Of a DNA stretch of 64,000 nt, positions 43,006 through 53,936 are shown one piece after another. Positions within the stretch are counted from its first letter, which is position 1. Each line of letters begins with the position of its first letter. A program made the translations under genes and the position numbers. This DNA is from Mauremys mutica (taxonomy: Eukaryota; Chordata; Testudines; Geoemydidae). Location: NCBI RefSeq assembly GCF_020497125.1, contig NC_059079.1:16015553-16079552 (forward strand), read 5' to 3'. The notes under the pieces are model-generated. The model saw nothing but the letters and a program-made list of their open reading frames with translations. It was not told the origin of the DNA and did no database searches.

Positions 43006-43075
43006 GGGCTAGGTCCTCAGCTGGTATAAATTGGTTTAACTCTTCTGGCTTACAGTACGTGGAGAAGTTGAACAC
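43006..43075 (+). repeat. Fold-back dispersed repeat (GGTGTAAAT type), left half
   Basis: GGGCTAGGTCCTCAGCTGGT, ATAAATTGGTTTAACTCTTC. Confidence 0.55.
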
Positions 43076-43125
43076 CAGGAGTGTTGTTAAAAAAAGGATG
43101 AAGTGCAATTCACCGTGGTCTCCAA

Positions 43126-43230
43126 GGCCCCAATCCTGCAAACATGGACATGCTTAACTTTACTACCTTGAGTAGCCCTGGTGTTGGTAGTAGAGCTGAG
43201 CATGTGTGTAGTGTTTGCAGTATTGGGGCC
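43126..43230 (+). repeat. Fold-back dispersed repeat, best-preserved arms
   Basis: GGCCCCAATCCTGCAAACA at 43126-43144 pairs with TGTTTGCAGTATTGGGGCC at 43212-43230 at 18 of 19 positions. Between them are GACATGCTTAACTTTACTAC and GTAGAGCTGAGCATGTGTGT. Confidence 0.9.
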
Positions 43231-43473
43231 CAAGCAGGGAGCTTTTAGAGTCCAAAGGGAAAAGAAGACAGAGGGTGATGGTTAACAGCAAAAATATTCC
43301 ACAGTTCAAAGCATACACTTGCAACTCTAGTGAAGGGTGAAGTTTCTTATCCACACTACATTCTGATGGAAACAGCTGCTCTAACACAATTCAAAAATGA
43401 ATATTGATACAACCATATGACTGATCTGCCAACAACATTAAATAGACACAGATTGAGCTGCTGTTAGAAGCTG

Positions 43474-43546
43474 AGTGGCTCCTTCCAGGGGCTGGGTGCC
43501 GTCAGCTTCCTTTGAGTTCACTGGGAGTTCGGGGTGAACAGGCTCC
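43474..43546 (+). repeat. Fold-back dispersed repeat
   Basis: GTGGCTCCTTCCAGGGGCTG, TTGAGTTCACTGGGAGTTCG and GGGTGAACAGGCTCC. Confidence 0.5.
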
Positions 43547-43889
43547 ATATTCTTAGCCACAGAAGGAGTACATTAATTGAGAGACTGTTTTCAAGACATT
43601 TTCACAGTTACTAACAAGAATGGCTCATTTGAATCTTCGCTACCTGGGTCTTCTTAGTGACCACCAGTCTTTTTTCTAGGAAATTTTCCCCATATTGTCT
43701 CAGAGTATATTGGGTGTCAGTTATCTGAGCCTGTTTGGTAGGGGATAACATGGCTATATCAATTTTCTTTAGCAAAAGACCTAAACTCTGTGCAGCTCTG
43801 TGATTTTGATTTGCACTGTCTCATTCAAATCTTTTCTTTCATTTTGATTTGTATGGCTTGTACACCTTGAATTTCACATTGAGTTTTCA

Positions 43890-44108
43890 GTTTAAACAAA
43901 TCCCCAAACACACTTGATAAGGTAACTCCCATCTTTTCATGTGCTGTGTATTTATACCTGTCTACTGTATTTCCACTACGTGCATCTGATGAAGTGGGTT
44001 TTAGGCCATGAAAGCTTATGTCCAAATAAATTTGTTAGTCTCTAAGGTGCCACAAGGACTCCTTGTTGTTTTTGCTGATACAGACTAATACGGCTACCAC
44101 TTTGAAAC
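43890..44108 (-). mobile_element. TAGCCRTGTT-family repeat, long copy
   Basis: On minus it starts near AAAGTGGTAGCCGTATTAGT, CTGTATCAGCAAAAACAACA, GGTGCCTTAGAGACTAACAA, ATTTATTTGGACATAAGCTT, CATCAGATGCACGTAGTGGA, then TACAGTAGACAGGTATAAAT and CATGAAAAGATGGGAGTTAC. It reaches further downstream in the family than the copy at 26810 and shows that the family is at least about 200 bp long. Confidence 0.8.
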
Positions 44109-44189
44109 CTGTCAACATCTAGGAACAGGTAATTCTATTCCCTTCTTAGAGAATCAAGAGAATCTTTTGATTTTCCCTTGCAACGCTCA

Positions 44190-44215
44190 GCAGTCTCTCT
44201 CTCTCTCTCTTGCTC
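44190..44215 (+). repeat. (CT)n simple repeat
   Basis: CAGTCTCTCTCTCTCTCTCT. Confidence 0.8.
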
Positions 44216-44320
44216 TCACATGGGTTCAAGGTGCAAAATTCAGATGTAGATCCAGATTTAAAAAAACTCAAAACCCAGTGCTGTTAGGAGGAGTTTGATT
44301 TGACCCACTCTAAAGATAGA

Positions 44321-44385
44321 CAGCTGGATCCTTAGCTGATGTAAATTGGTGTAGTTCCATTGACTTCAGTGAGGATCTGGTCCAG
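44321..44385 (+). repeat. Fold-back dispersed repeat (GGTGTAAAT type)
   Basis: CAGCTGGATCCTTAGCTGAT, GTAAATTGGTGTAGTTCCAT, TGACTTCAGTGAGGATCTGG. The arms GGATCCTTAGC and GAGGATCTGG are the shortened ends. Confidence 0.75.
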
Positions 44386-45069
44386 GGGTTGTTTGCAAAT
44401 TCCAATCAAATCTGAATTCAGATATTTTATATTCTCAAAGGTTGGGTGTGATTTGATTTGGGGTTTGGTTTGGGCCCATATCTATTTTGTATTAGCTGAA
44501 AGCACATCAGAGTACCTCCAGGTTCATCCATACCACTGTTCCTTTTTACCTGTATCATAAAGATACATAAAGAGAAAAAGTTGTCCTCCAAATTAATATT
44601 GAGGTCGCTTGCCAAGGCTTTATTTCAAAATACAGTGGTATATGCACCTTGCTTCTCAGACACAGAAGTTTGGCCTTCACTTGATTCTCCATAATCTGCA
44701 ATCTACTCTACCAAGGTAAAGTTCTTAATTCTCCATCTGCCAAAGGACTTGTCTAATAGTGTATCTTACAAACAGCAATCACTGATCTGCTTGTCCCACC
44801 TCCTTCCTTCATCCATCTAGGCCATCCTAGTTTGCTGAGAGTACTTCAGATGTTGCCCTTGGAGGAGGACAGAGTTGTCTGGAGCTTATCCAACTTGGCG
44901 TAGGGATGTTCTAATAAAACTCTAAGTGATTCTCCTTGCAATGAGGAAGGGGATGAGGAAGATGAAGGAAAGGATGGCAGCAAGGTCATCTCATTCTGTC
45001 CTGCAGCATGCACTTTTTGGGAAAGTCACTTTTCTCCCCCTAATTCTTACTTTTGACTGCTAATGATCA
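44386..45069. other. No gene recognised
   Basis: Unique DNA. Words such as TTGATTTGGGGTTTGGTTTG near 44454 are repetitive but not assigned. Confidence 0.4.
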
Positions 45070-45225
45070 AAATTATAAAACTTGGCATTTATATAGCACT
45101 TTTCATCTTCCGGGTTCTTTTACAAACACTAAGGAATTAATTAATCTTCGCAACATACATGTGTAACAGACAAATATCGCCACATCACAATTAGGGAAAC
45201 CGAGGCAGAGAGGTTCTCTCAATAT
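45070..45225 (-). repeat. MIR-like SINE, reverse orientation
   Basis: TTGGCATTTATATAGCACTT, TTACAAACACTAAGGAATTA and TTAGGGAAACCGAGGCAGAG follow the complement of MIR from its 3' end. Confidence 0.75.
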
Positions 45226-45234
45226 ATGTTATTG

Positions 45235-45600
45235 ATATTATGGTAGCTCATAGGGGTCCTGGCTGAGATGAGGGCTGCATTGTGCCTTGGAACTGTAAAA
45301 ATACACGGTAAGAGACATTTCCTGCCCTGAAGATTTTTTAATCTAAACAGACAAGACAGTCAAAGAATAGGAGACAGGAAGTATTATTAGCCCCATTTTA
45401 TAGAACTAAGGCACAGAGAGGTTAAGTGATTTACCCAAGGTCACACACAAAATCTGTGTCAAATTGTGGATTTAAAACCCAAATCTCCTGAGTCCTATTC
45501 CAATGCTTTAGCTATAAAATCATCTTCCATTCTCTCACAGATTAATAGCATAAGGCTCAGATCACTAGACCATGCTAACGCTATTAGACCACACATTTGC
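45235..45600 (-). repeat. MIR-related SINE, reverse orientation, long
   Basis: GTAAGAGACATTTCCTGCCC, TTTTTAATCTAAACAGACAA, then CCCCATTTTATAGAACTAAG, GCACAGAGAGGTTAAGTGAT, TTACCCAAGGTCACACACAA, CTCCTGAGTCCTATTCCAAT and CACTAGACCATGCTAACG. This is the clearest MIR relative here. Confidence 0.85.
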
Positions 45601-46020
45601 CTTTCAAAGGCTTCTTATTAAGACATCCTGTTGAATGAAAACATTAAAATATCATTTTAGGTACTACAGTGATGGACGCTATAGAAAAATGTACCACAGA
45701 GAGATTAGATTAGGGTAAGATTTTCCAACATGGCAAGGACCGCCTTAAAAAAAAAAATCCAATCAACCAGATGTAACTGAGTTAAGCTTGCTGCCTTTTT
45801 AGAACAGTATTTTAATTCTGAGCAACCCTGGTTAAAGTCCATCAAAGTAAAATTAATTTTGTGATTTAGATTAGATCACTGTTCAGATATCCCAGTGTCC
45901 TGTTTTTGACACAAAAAGCATGTTTAATGGAAAATGGGCAAGCAAGGTATAGTCAGAATTCATGTTTTTTTATAACCAAGGAGGGTGTTTCTTCATGTCC
46001 AACTTGGTTTTTACCAAGTT
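45601..46020. other. No gene; AT-rich DNA
   Basis: Nothing recognised. Confidence 0.4.
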
Positions 46021-46185
46021 CAGCAAAGCACTTGAGCATATACCTAACTTTAAATATATTCTTAAATCCCATTGACTTCAGTTTGACTGGAATTTACCTT
46101 TGCCGTGGACTTTTGCCCATTGACCTATGAGACGTAAGCACATGCTAGAATTAAGCATGTACTTTAGGGCTTTTCCCAAAGCTGT
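46021..46185 (+). repeat. Fold-back dispersed repeat (AAAGCAC type), long
   Basis: CAGCAAAGCACTTGAGCATA, TACCTAACTTTAAATATATT, CCCATTGACTTCAGTTTGAC, GACGTAAGCACATGCTAGAA and TTAAGCATGTACTTTAGGGC. Left and right halves pair around the core, with an insertion. Confidence 0.7.
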
Positions 46186-48020
46186 CGTGAATGTTTAATG
46201 AAATATTTACACCATGAATAGTATGGGCACCTGTGCTTCAATACCAATGATTAAACAGATATTTGCGTTGTAATACATACCAGGTGCTTTCGTGTTAATG
46301 GATCACTCAAGTGAAGTTTTTGAACTCTCATTTCCAATAGAACTTCTTTTTAAAATTGTAAGTGAAGGGAATATGCAAAAATAAAATTATATTCAGTAAA
46401 GCCAAGTGTCTGCTTAAAACTACAGTAACTAGGAAAACTGGAATGAAGGCTGGACATCTGCCTAAGCTTAGCTCATAGGTGATGGTCGTGGCAGAAGACG
46501 CTTGTTAATGTGCACCTCAAATGCCTGGATCCTTTATGTAAATAGGAATTGTGCTGTGGTTACTTCTTGCATATTGTGATGTGTGTTTCTCCGTTTAAGT
46601 GGTTTTAGTTTTGTAGGTGAATAAAAGCTAGCATGTTTGGTACTTTCAGGAGTTTAAAAAGTAAGGGCTGATCAACTCAAGAAGGAAAAAGCCCTGGGAG
46701 GAAAAATTTATTGAAAAATAAATTTTAAAAAGGAGAAATGGTTTAATTTAACATTTCTTTCTTTAAATAAAAAAAGGCGAAGTTGGTGAATTTGGGGGGG
46801 AAATTGCATTTAACACTTGGATGCACTTTACTCTAAAATGAATGCTTGCTCAAGAGTTTATGAAGGCTTCATGGGAAGAGCAAAGCAATCTAAGCCATAT
46901 GTATTGGGCAGATTGCCAGTTGTTTGCCAATATGCCCAGGCCACCTGGCTATATATGCAGCCAACTATGCCATTCAGACTAGCCAGCTTTAACCTTCAGA
47001 CTGCTGCTTTTTCCGCTCTTATGCAACTCTAAAGATCTCCAAAGTGCATTCCATTTCTCCCATGCCAGTAGTTTATGTGCATCCGGACAGGCTGTACAGG
47101 TACCCTGACCAGACAGCTCACAGCACCCAATTTGAATGAGCAATTCTTTTGTCTAGAGAGCAGTTTAATAGTGTTGAACCAGGGCCATAAGATGAGTCTG
47201 GAGATAGCAGACTGAAACCTTTACCCATATGCCATAGACAGACACTTTGACTGACAAGCCACAGTTTTATTCCCAAGTCTGCAGAAACACTGTTTTATAA
47301 GTATAGTTTATCAAGATTATGTTTAACATAGTTTGCCACAGTAACTTTCTTTACTGAATATTTTCACGAATTTTGAAAGAACTGAAGCATTTATTGTAAC
47401 TCAGGCATTTATAGCACATGGTTGCATTATATGAGGTAATTTATTTAAATGTTTATTCATTAAATTTCACTTGCAGCCAAAAGTACTTCAATATTCTATT
47501 AACCTTTAGTTAAATTCTGTGTCGTGGACAAAGCCTGAAACTAGTGCAGTATCTGTGGCAGTATTGTAACGTCTAGTAGATATTAAATATAGTGAAGCTA
47601 TTCTAAATTTTGAAACTAATGTAGAAAAAAGATTATGTTCAGCTTGGTAAACACAGCATGGGAAGTTTTAGTGTAAGTGACAGCAAAATTTTAAATGTGT
47701 CCTATCTGAGGTGATAAGCATGCACCACAGATTAATTGTCCTTTACTTGAATAAAAAGCAGCTCTGACAGTTTAGCATGGAGACTTTCCTTCTCTGTATA
47801 GCTTTTAATTAATGCATTTATAATTGTTGTTATATTTTGAGGGTTGGGGGTGCGATCAAGCCTATGTGTTACATATCTGTTTCAGTTTAGAGAGAGACAT
47901 GCAAATATTTTATGTATGGAAATAAATAAGAGCAGGGTAGACATCTAGCTACCTGATTGCACCACAGATCATCTGCCAGTGGAAAAACAGAACTGATGCT
48001 TATTTGCATAAAACTGTAGG
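46186..48020. other. Repeat-free AT-rich DNA, possibly conserved
   Basis: No repeat was recognised over 1.8 kb, unusual for this window. Homeodomain-like ATTAAT/TAATTA words are frequent at 47330-47830 (for example CTTTTAATTAATGCATTTAT). The ORF at 46817-47032 has no support as a gene. Confidence 0.3.
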
Positions 48021-49119
48021 TTCAATAAGGACCCGAGGTTAAGGCCCCTTCAAAAATCAGGCCTTTAATGAAGCTGTAGCTAAACTCAAACTAGGCAACT
48101 GTACATGTATCAGGGTTTCAGGATGAAACTTTTTCACTGTTCTGCTGCACACTGCTGTCACTGCCGCAAGAAGCTATTCTGGTCCCCTCTAACGCTTGTA
48201 CCCTTGCTTTGTTCCCAACATCCAGCGATGAAAACTGGCTGAGATCACATGTGGAGCCCATCCGCTCTGCTGTGTAATCCACCAAAGCTTGCTGTTGAGC
48301 TAAGTGACCCACTCTTCCTCCCTAAAGGGATTGAGTCGCATTGCTTTTGGGGTGAGTGGGTGGCATTGTAATTTTTGGTGAAAAGTCAAACCTTGGAGGC
48401 TGATACAGATTTTTGGGACTTGTATTTGTCTTCTCCTTGTAAGATACATGTTGCAGATTTATGGTTTATTAGCAGAGAAAGATATTGTTGCAAATGCACA
48501 AAGACAGACATACAGTGATAGGAAAAGTGTCCCATTGGGTTTTACAGTCTGTCAGGTGAGATGCAGCTGAAGCCAACCCCACCTTTGCTACCCTGGCCTG
48601 GTGTGGCTGTCAGCATAGGTAACTGTGGCTAGGATGGAGAAAGCAAGAGCAGAAATGGAGACAGGTGATTAAATGAAAGGTTTAAAAGGGCTGATACCAT
48701 ATAGGTATTTAGGGTACACTTACAATTCACAAGTTTTGCCTTTAAATATTAATTGATCCCCTCTGTTCCTGATGTGCTAATATATATTTGCTTACATCTA
48801 TGCCCAGATAAATATATACACCACATTTTTTACTACAGTATTTGTTTAGTCAGTGAGCCACATTGTATTGGTTTACAGTGATCTTCCTGTGACATTGAAT
48901 CTTAATAATAGGTTTAAGGCACCACTCTAATACCTGGCCTGAATCATATGGTTTTTCTATCAATCAGTGTTTATTACCTAATATTTTTCTGTGGTGTGTG
49001 TGTATGAGAGAGAGATAATCTGTTTATCTGTCTGTCTATCCTCGGTTTTACCATGTTATTCCTTCATTTTATTTATTTGAACCTGATTTTATTTTCAGAT
49101 AAAAAGTTTGGTAATAAAT
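48021..49119. other. No gene recognised
   Basis: Unique DNA with a degenerate GT/GA then CTGT simple stretch at 48992-49040. Confidence 0.4.
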
Positions 49120-49180
49120 AAAAATTCTTTCATCCAAGGATCTCAAAGCAGTGAAGTTTTAAAGGTTGCCCATAATGAAG
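49120..49180 (-). repeat. MIR-like 3' fragment
   Basis: TTTCATCCAAGGATCTCAAA and GCAGTGAAGTTT fit the complement of a MIR 3' end. Confidence 0.45.
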
Positions 49181-49824
49181 TTGTTTAAACAGGAATCATA
49201 ATACCCTTTGAATAATATTTAAGATGTTAAATATCTAAACATTAGTTTGGCTAGCCCACACTGAAGATTTTCTATTAAAAAGGACTGAGAAGAATATGGC
49301 CACGCCAAAGTGGGTGCAATATACAAGACTATCCTGAACGGAACAGATTCTTCATTCTGCTGTCACTTCTGCCTATGCTTTCCCCTTCTTCTGACCAAAT
49401 TCCCCCTCCCTCATCCATCCATATTTACAAACGGGAGGGGTCTATTACATGTCCGCTGCACTCCCATCTGTATATTAGGAAGAACATAGGCTCAGTTTCC
49501 CTCTTCATGCACCCACGGGACTCCCAGTAGTGTTAATGTTCCACACTTGTCTCAGGGGAAAAATGGACCCTGAAATCTTTCTTAAAGGTAATAATAAAGC
49601 TCTCATTCACATGGCTTTGGTTGAAAAAGGGAATCCACTCTCCTTTTTTACTCCCTTCCCTGCCCTTCCCCCCACCCCCCAAAAAAAGTTCTAGTGTGCT
49701 GGTCACAAGTACAAACAAAAGGAACGGATTTCCTTTGTTTGATGACAGATACAGTCACAAAGTGACCTCAGACTCCCCCCTCTAAGGATGATATGCATTC
49801 CTATTTCCAGTCTTTGTCAGGGGA
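49181..49824. other. No gene recognised
   Basis: Includes a C-rich run at 49660-49680. Nothing else was recognised. Confidence 0.4.
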
Positions 49825-49995
49825 ACTATGGGTGTGAATACAAAGCAAAGAAACACCCATGGCTGGCCTGTGCTAACCGACTTGGGCTCAAAGGGCTCGG
49901 GCTGCAGGGCTGTTTCATTGCTGTGTAAAATTCTTGGGTCAGGGTGGAGCCCGAGCTCTGGGACCCTACCACTTTGCAGGTGGATTCCAGTCCAC
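49825..49995 (+). mobile_element. hAT-like MITE, left half
   Basis: Words GAAACACCCATGGCTGGCCT, GTGCTAACCGACTTGGGCTC, AGGGCTCGGGCTGCAGGGCT, GTTTCATTGCTGTGTAAA and GTGGAGCCCGAGCTCTGGGA match one half of a palindromic GC-rich hAT MITE family that I recall from turtles. The mirror half is missing. The 107-codon minus ORF across it (49782-50105) is not a gene. Confidence 0.55.
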
Positions 49996-51113
49996 TCGCC
50001 TCTCAGTGTCCAGCAGGTCCTGTGCAGCTCCTCAGCAACTTCTGTTCCAGTCTTGTAGCGCTTGCTCCTCCGCCTTCCCCATATGGGGTCTCCTGGTGAG
50101 AGCATAGATGTAAGTCTGGATCCCTGAGTGCCCCCTTCACTCCATTTTGTAAAGACTTTAAAGAGACACCGTCAGCTTGAAATAACAGCCCTGCAAGTTC
50201 TGTACCTACAAGTGACCTCTAAGACAGGAACAGAAAGAGGCTGAAGAACATTTTCTCTGGGTTTGCAAATTGTTTATTTTGTGCACTTGTGCATCAGTCA
50301 GTTTCACGGTGGTGTTGATGGTGTACACCCTGGCATACGCTCGGCAAGGATTTTTACCAGTTACAGCTACAGTTGGTAGGAGTGTGCACAAAAAGAGAGG
50401 GACCGGGGAGTAGAGTGGGGACCACCCAACAGGTTTGGTGGTGGTGTGCTTCAGACCCTTACTAATGTAAACTGGGGAACAGAGAAACCCTTATTTTTTC
50501 TTTTGTTTAAAAAAAAGTCAGAACATACGGTTTATCAGAAAATTGATTTAACTATTCAGTTATTAACAATTAAAAAACTCATGTTGACATTGCCACTTGA
50601 AGAGGCCAAATTGAGGCAGCCTTGAAAATTTAGCCCATACAGGAAGAAAGCAAAAGTTGCCTCTGAAAGGCAAAACGGACAAAGATGTGCTCAGAGCCTG
50701 CTTGTACTAGCGTGTGAAGAACACACTGTAAGCTGTAAAGAGGGACGGACCTAAGAGTATGGACCCTCTCAGAAAACATTTCTGATTCTAGGTGAAAATC
50801 ACATAGTAAAGAGGGATGACTCCTGCACTGTTGAACTCAAGAGGGACAGGATTTCAACCCAGAAGTTTCGACACTAGATTTTAGACATCCCATTTGATAA
50901 CTGACTCACTTCAGATTAACACAATAGGAATTCCCCTAATGAATACTGTTAGCCTTTTCTTTTTTTTGATCCTAAATCTAGTAATGTTTCCCTGGGCAAA
51001 TTGGTAAATTCCTCCCTTTAGTTACTTTTCCAGTATTTTACAACATACAACGGTAGATCAGTGGGAAGCGAACTGCCTTCAGGCATGACTGTTTCAATCC
51101 AGGCAACTGTGCA
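49996..51113. other. No gene supported
   Basis: A minus ORF of 61 codons at 50206-50391 has a balanced peptide but no convincing splice sites. The remainder is unique DNA. Confidence 0.35.
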
Positions 51114-51166
51114 CTGAGGATGTGTCCTGTTGTGTTGAATTTCACCCCACCACAACACATCCTCAG
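51114..51166 (+). repeat. Small inverted repeat
   Basis: CTGAGGATGTGT at 51114-51125 and ACACATCCTCAG at 51155-51166 are exact inverse complements with a 29-nt loop that holds further partial pairing (TTGTGTTG, CCACCACAA). Confidence 0.8.
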
Positions 51167-51465
51167 AGCATTGTGACATGAACTGACATGGAACAGTTGA
51201 TCATATCTGGTTGATGCGCTACATCACGATGGTTCAAAACTTGAACTCTTGCCTTGTGTGTGGGAAGAGGTAATTTCCCCTTCCCTGCTACCAAATGCTA
51301 ACGTATATACTGGTCAGGACAGATAAACAGAAGAGTTGATTAAGGGGTGTAGTCTTGATAAACAGGTCTGAAATTCAGATTGTTACTTTGGGGAATCTCT
51401 GAAAGGAGGCTGGTTAGCTGAGCACCAAACATATGGTACAGTCTGTCTTTGCATAAAGCGGACAG
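51167..51465. other. No gene recognised
   Basis: Unique DNA. Confidence 0.4.
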
Positions 51466-51555
51466 TGGACCTGATTCTGACTTTGTTTATGCTGGAGTAA
51501 TTCAGGAGTAGATCCACTGGCTGGTGTGATACCAGTGTCACTGAGCATAGACTCA
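51466..51555 (+). repeat. Fold-back dispersed repeat (CCTGATTCTGA type)
   Basis: GGACCTGATTCTGACTTTGT, TATGCTGGAGTAATTCAGGA and GTGATACCAGTGTCACTGAG. Confidence 0.6.
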
Positions 51556-51771
51556 GTAGCTCCTATGACATTTTTAACAAGAGGTTTTGTGCTTTGCTTG
51601 AATGAGCGAACTTTACTGCAGCACCTCTGCTGTAGTTATTGGGCACTGAGGTTTAAGAAATGACGAAATCCCAGATCACCTGGATTATGCATTACTTGGG
51701 TTCCGATCCAGAACTGATCTCTGTACGAGTTTAGGGGTATGCCCATGTCGAGCTCAATCCAGGATTGAGGT

Positions 51772-51859
51772 CTTGATCAGCTCCGAACTGGTGTAAATTG
51801 GCATGGCTACACTGAGTAGAGCTAGGCTGATTTATGTCAGCCCGAGGATCTGGCTCTAG
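51772..51859 (+). repeat. Fold-back dispersed repeat (GGTGTAAAT type)
   Basis: CTTGATCAGCTCCGAACTGG, TGTAAATTGGCATGGCTACA, GCTAGGCTGATTTATGTCAG, CCCGAGGATCTGGCTCT. A separate small palindrome, TCAATCCAGGATTGA, precedes it at 51754-51768. Confidence 0.75.
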
Positions 51860-52385
51860 AAGAGGGTGTGTGGTGTGTATGTTCAAAATAGGAGTCAGTG
51901 TTATAACTATAATTGTTATAATACCATCCTAAGGTGTTATTAAAAACACTAATATAGGATTAGTCTCATACAATTATTATTTAATGACAGCTCCTTTTGA
52001 ATGTGTTGCCTTGAGACTTGGTCTTCAGTGTGGCTCTTTCTGACTTTTATAATTGTGTTAAATTAAATAATATTCCAAGATAAATGAAGGAATTAAAAAT
52101 GAAAACTATGGAAAAGAAAAAATAAAGCAGGACAGAAATGAATATTAATTTAATGCTGAATGTGAAAATGTATCAAAAGTGCTAATCAAATAGTTTCATG
52201 TAATACAAAAACTAAAAAATTTGTTCTGGGAAGGCAATATTTTCTGTATTAGCTTTCAGTCACTTTCACATAGGACTATATCAATGCCAATTAAAATTCT
52301 ATGACTGTGAGTATAACGACCCAATCAAAGTTATTTCTAACCTATAGAACAACCTAAATATAATTAACAAACTATATAATTCCTA
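51860..52385. other. No gene; very AT-rich DNA
   Basis: Repeat-free, AAATTAAATAATATTCC-like texture. Nothing recognised. Confidence 0.4.
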
Positions 52386-52552
52386 GAGCTGCCCAAATAA
52401 TTAAAAATATTTGACAAATAATTGATTCACGATTGAAAAAAATGAATACATTATTTGAAGAACTGCATAGAGCCGGTTGAATAATTAAAAATGTATTTGT
52501 GAATAATTGTTTAATTAATTGATGGGAAAATATATTGAATACATTATTGGAA
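52386..52552 (+). repeat. Diverged tandem duplication, unit about 83 bp
   Basis: Unit 1 (52386-52465) has AATAATTAAAAATATTTGAC and ATGAATACATTATTTGAA. Unit 2 (52470-52552) has AATAATTAAAAATGTATTTG and TTGAATACATTATTGGAA. Both start with GAGC. Confidence 0.7.
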
Positions 52553-52600
52553 CATTAAGACAAATATTATTTGACTCATACTAATAGCGTTTAGTACTAC

Positions 52601-52655
52601 AAAGTGCTGAGTACCTCCTGGTGATGATGAGAGTGGAGGGTGCTCAGCAGAATGC
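52601..52655 (+). repeat. Fold-back dispersed repeat (GTGCTGAG type), short
   Basis: AAAGTGCTGAGTACCTCCTG and GGAGGGTGCTCAGCAG pair across a short loop. Confidence 0.65.
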
Positions 52656-52676
52656 ACTCTCAGGCTTTTAAATATT

Positions 52677-52737
52677 AGGGCCTCGTTTCAGTAAAGCACA
52701 TAAACTGGGGTTTAAGTGCTTTGCTGGATCAGGGCCT
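52677..52737 (+). repeat. Fold-back dispersed repeat (GGCCT...AAAGC type)
   Basis: AGGGCCTCGTTTCAGTAAAG and CTTTGCTGGATCAGGGCCT form inverted arms. Confidence 0.75.
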
Positions 52738-52832
52738 GTGCCCAATCCTGCAAACACTTACACATGGGCAGCTGGGACCACTACTGCGCATAGAAGTACT
52801 TATGTCTGTATGTGTTTGCAGGATCAAGGCCC
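52738..52832 (+). repeat. Fold-back dispersed repeat (GATCCTGCAAA type)
   Basis: TGCCCAATCCTGCAAACACT at the left and TGTGTTTGCAGGATCAAGGC then CCC at the right. It abuts the previous copy head to tail. Confidence 0.8.
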
Positions 52833-53120
52833 CGTTTGGTATGAAATTAATCTTTCTAAGCTGTTATTACTAACATAGACATTGTCACACACAAAAGATT
52901 TCTTAATATATATCCAAATTTCAACCCCCACATTCACTGTATTCACGATTTGAACTATTTAAACTGTTCTAATCTTTCCATATTAGATATTTGCGCAGTA
53001 CCCCTTAGTTTACAAGTCAACTATACGTATAGATGTATTACGTAAAATACCTCTCACCCTTATCTTCAGTAATGTGGGTTTTTTTGGGTAAAATGCACTC
53101 CATCTTCAAGGCTCTGTGTG
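52833..53120. other. No gene; AT-rich DNA
   Basis: Nothing recognised. Confidence 0.4.
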
Positions 53121-53160
53121 TGCCTGATCCAAAGCCTATTGAAGTCAATTGGAGAAATCC
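53121..53160 (+). repeat. Fold-back dispersed repeat, core only
   Basis: TGCCTGATCCAAAGCCTATT and GAAGTCAATTGGAGAAATCC. Confidence 0.6.
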
Positions 53161-53934
53161 AACCCCTCATTCTGTGGCCACAACGTGACTGTCACCCTTC
53201 AACACGGTTCCTGTACAGGCCTTAGGTGATGTGTGGAGCACTTTGCTTTTGCCTTGGCAAACCAAAGATGAATTATGCCCACAGTGTTGAAGGACAATAT
53301 CAGTCTCATGTGATATTTAAGTAATTTCTAGCTTCAAGTCACTTTACACACATGGCTGCTTTTAGTTATGTTTTTATACAATGATTAGTGAAGTTACCCA
53401 GGAAAACAATGAATTTCTTGATAATATACTGAGTTTTCAAGTTCCCGTTAGTCTTAACAAAACCTGATAACTGACCTAGTGGAAATGCTAATCGTAAACT
53501 ATAGAGTAATTTTTTTACAGTAAGAGACACCCTTTCTAAGCAGTGGTTAGTTCTTTCAGAGGAATATTGGTCAGTCTTTGAGATAAGAACATACAGCAGT
53601 CTGTTGGATTAGTTATCAGTGGCACCAGTATGTTGTTCAAACATACAATCCCCACTCTGGGTATGGTTCATGGTGGGAGTATATCGTTTCAAGAAATAAA
53701 AAGCTTCAGCTTAAAGTGGTATTATAATGATATTTTTAACACCACAGACTTCTACGTGACAAAAAGATGATTAATGTCTGCCTATGTAGGAAAGTCTTGC
53801 TGGTGTTATCACATGGCATAGTCTTAAAGGGGGCCCTTCTTTAGACTTGGTTTTCGCTAGTTTTCTGTCCAAGTGTCCATCAACCCACGATGAAGAGAAA
53901 GAAGTAAATATGTTCATGCTCCTTCTTTGATGAA
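53161..53934. other. No gene recognised
   Basis: Unique DNA. AGATAAGAACATACAGCAGT near 53581 might be a very old CR1 end, but it is too short to call. Confidence 0.4.
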
Positions 53935-53936
53935 TA

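Noticed and set aside
49782..50105. 107-codon minus ORF
   Set aside because: It overlaps a GC-rich half of a hAT-like MITE and is a translation of repeat DNA.
50206..50391. 61-codon minus ORF with a balanced, Cys-containing peptide
   Set aside because: The acceptor is weak and a GTACAG donor-like word follows only after the stop codon. Not enough to call.
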